Origin: Chloroflexota bacterium
GTDB taxonomy: Bacteria; Chloroflexota; Anaerolineae; Anaerolineales; Anaerolineaceae
Direction of reading: 5' to 3'
NCBI GenBank assembly: GCA_016887485.1
Contig: CP069394.1
Span: 558,001-622,000, forward strand
Length of the DNA: 64,000 bases
Shown: piece after piece, positions 62,974 to 64,000 of the stretch
Position numbering within the stretch: the stretch's first letter is position 1
Layout: every line of letters begins with the position of its first letter
Program-made: the position numbers and the translations under genes
Notes under the pieces: model-generated
What the model was told of the DNA's origin: nothing
The model's database searches: none
What the model saw: the letters and a program-made list of their open reading frames with translations, nothing else

Positions 62974-63303
62974 TTAGATTGTGATTCCGAGGTTCCTTGA
63001 AATGAAATAAGCTGTGGTGAGAAGAGCGATTCCAAGGAAGACCAGGAAAATCCCAATCCCAGTATTGGATTTGGATAGGTCATGGAGGGCATTAATCAAT
63101 GAAGATGCATTGCCAACCAGACCGGCGATGTTGTCCGTAATACCTTTTTCGGCCAACTTAGTCGTCTGGGTAGCAATGGTTTGGATATCCCGGCCAACAG
63201 CCTGACGGGTCAGGATAAAAATACTAAGCGCTATGCAGATCAGCCCAATAAGGAAAAGGACTGTCGCCATAGTGATTTGGAAATCGAATGCTGATGTAAA
63301 CAT
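62974..63303 (-). CDS. Small two-helix membrane protein
   Basis: The 109-aa protein has two hydrophobic segments (about 10-32 and 82-102) around a charged loop with KLAEKGITDNIAGLVGNASSLINAL. I recognise no family. The ATG at 63303 has GGAGGTG seven bases upstream, but that ribosome site pairs with CACCTCC in a hairpin at 63309-63337, which may reduce or control translation. It sits between the AAA+ and TPR genes and may tether the module to the membrane. Confidence 0.65.
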   Translation of the reverse strand: MFTSAFDFQITMATVLFLIGLICIALSIFILTRQAVGRDIQTIATQTTKLAEKGITDNIAGLVGNASSLINALHDLSKSNTGIGIFLVFLGIALLTTAYFISRNLGITI

Positions 63304-63308
63304 CAAAA

Positions 63309-63337
63309 CACCTCCTGAAATGTAGTCTCTGGAGGTG
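63309..63337 (-). promoter_or_regulatory. Hairpin masking the ribosome site of the small membrane protein
   Basis: CACCTCC and GGAGGTG are perfectly complementary and 15 bases apart; the second is the ribosome site of the 63303 start. This could be translational control, or a weak terminator without a T-run. Confidence 0.45.
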
Positions 63338-63368
63338 TAGTAGCAAGATCTGTGCCAGGTTGTTTTTC

Positions 63369-64000
63369 TTAGGAATTTTCTCCTGCGATCTCGGGAGGGA
63401 GATGCTTGAGATCAATTGCTGGTTCGTCACAGAAGACGATGGCGCGTTCGAGTAGGTGGCGGAGCTCACGGATATTGCCAGGCCAATCGTAGGCTTTGAT
63501 GGCTTCCATGGCGCGGGGGGTGACTTCCTGCACGTTGGTTCCCATAGACATATTGGTCTGGCGCATCAGCAAGCCGACCAATTCAGGAATGTCTTCCGGG
63601 CGTTTGCGCAAGGGGGGAATATCCAGATCTACAACCTTCAGGCGATAATACAGGTCCTCCCGGAATTCGCCGGCTTTGATGGCTTCTTTGAGGTTGCGGT
63701 TAGAAGCGGCGATGATCTGCACGTCCACCCTGATCAGGGTGGTGCCGCCGACCCGGCGGAAGGCACGTTCTTCAATGGCCCGGAGTAGTTTGGCCTGCAT
63801 ATCAATCGGCATGGTTGAGATTTCATCCAGGAAGAGTATGCCTGTGTCAGCGACTTCCATCAGACCGAGTTTTCGCTTGTTGGCAGCGCCGGTAAAGGCG
63901 TTGGCTTCATGGCCGAAGAGCTCGGATTCCATCATGGTGTTGGCAATGGCTGCACTATTTACCGCAATGAAGGGTTTCTGTTGGCGCGGGCCTGCCTGGT
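63369..64000 (-). CDS. Sigma54-type AAA+ ATPase domain protein (5' part outside window)
   Basis: The visible C-terminal 210 residues start inside the AAA+ domain (FIAVNSAAIANTMMESELFG) and show Walker B (ILFLDEIST), AASNRNL and the REDLYYRL sensor region, then DWPGNIRELRHLLERA. The sigma54-contacting loop reads NAFTGA in place of GAFTGA. The protein ends about 20 residues after the AAA+ lid, with no Fis-type DNA-binding helix-turn-helix. It is therefore probably not an ordinary sigma54 activator. It is the first visible gene of the TPR/peptidase group. The N-terminal domain, which would hint at its signal, is beyond the window edge. Confidence 0.82.
   Translation of the reverse strand, partial: QAGPRQQKPFIAVNSAAIANTMMESELFGHEANAFTGAANKRKLGLMEVADTGILFLDEISTMPIDMQAKLLRAIEERAFRRVGGTTLIRVDVQIIAASNRNLKEAIKAGEFREDLYYRLKVVDLDIPPLRKRPEDIPELVGLLMRQTNMSMGTNVQEVTPRAMEAIKAYDWPGNIRELRHLLERAIVFCDEPAIDLKHLPPEIAGENS

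Overview
The window looks like a chromosomal stretch of a strictly anaerobic, fermentative or syntrophic bacterium. An Anaerolineae-like Chloroflexota is my best guess from overall gene style, but I recognise no marker gene that proves it. Signs of anaerobic life are an NAD-linked [NiFe] hydrogenase, a tungsten-type aldehyde:ferredoxin oxidoreductase joined to heterodisulfide-reductase (Hdr) modules, many iron-sulfur flavoproteins, and salvage-type uptake systems for costly cofactors.

Region 1 (1-13779, minus strand) is a hydrogen-metabolism block. It holds hypB (partial) and hypA, a cyclic-nucleotide-binding protein, a hydrogenase maturation protease, HoxH and HoxY, a NuoG/HoxU-like subunit, two NuoF-type diaphorases, two NuoE-type proteins, a cysteine-free thioredoxin-like ferredoxin and an HATPase protein. 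A second group of regulators (PHP, two DRTGG-like, CBS-HATPase) follows. The hydrogenase operon starts at a clear promoter with a Rex-like operator (11206-11255). The accessory genes are of the kind usually found beside trimeric [FeFe] hydrogenases, but the catalytic subunits here are [NiFe].

Region 2 (13923-30559, plus strand) is mostly housekeeping: hisS, tRNA-His, a ferritin-like protein, a repeat-rich stretch with two paralogous small membrane proteins, a T-box leader with ileS, lspA, rluD, a threonine aldolase, a metallophosphatase, a sulfotransferase, a sulfatase-like protein, lgt, and a CcmF-thioredoxin fusion.

Region 3 (30651-41378, minus strand) is a PIG-L deacetylase followed by a nine-gene electron-transfer operon. 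In transcription order this is AOR, ferredoxin, HdrA-MvhD fusion, HdrC-ferredoxin, MvhD, an FrhB-like protein, an AsrA/FlxB-like protein, an AsrB/FlxA-like flavoprotein and a polyferredoxin. HdrA is interrupted by one in-frame TGA exactly at a conserved cysteine and is followed by a SECIS-like hairpin, so I call it a selenoprotein (840 aa, Sec206).

Region 4 (41634-54740, minus strand) holds two adjacent ECF transporters. The first sits behind a cobalamin riboswitch and includes a membrane-anchored protein with the domain plan of animal intrinsic factor/transcobalamin. The second sits behind a structured leader that I read as a Moco/Tuco-type riboswitch. Its extracytoplasmic partners nearly all carry sulfite-oxidase-like (molybdopterin-binding fold) modules, along with a c-type haem protein and a nucleotide-pyrophosphatase-like lipoprotein. 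I propose that this is a molybdopterin or tungstopterin cofactor scavenging system; that is inference.

Region 5 (54903-64000, minus strand) encodes a TPR plus caspase-like (C25) peptidase, a giant TPR protein, a small membrane protein and a sigma54-type AAA+ ATPase cut by the window edge. This may be a stress or conflict module.
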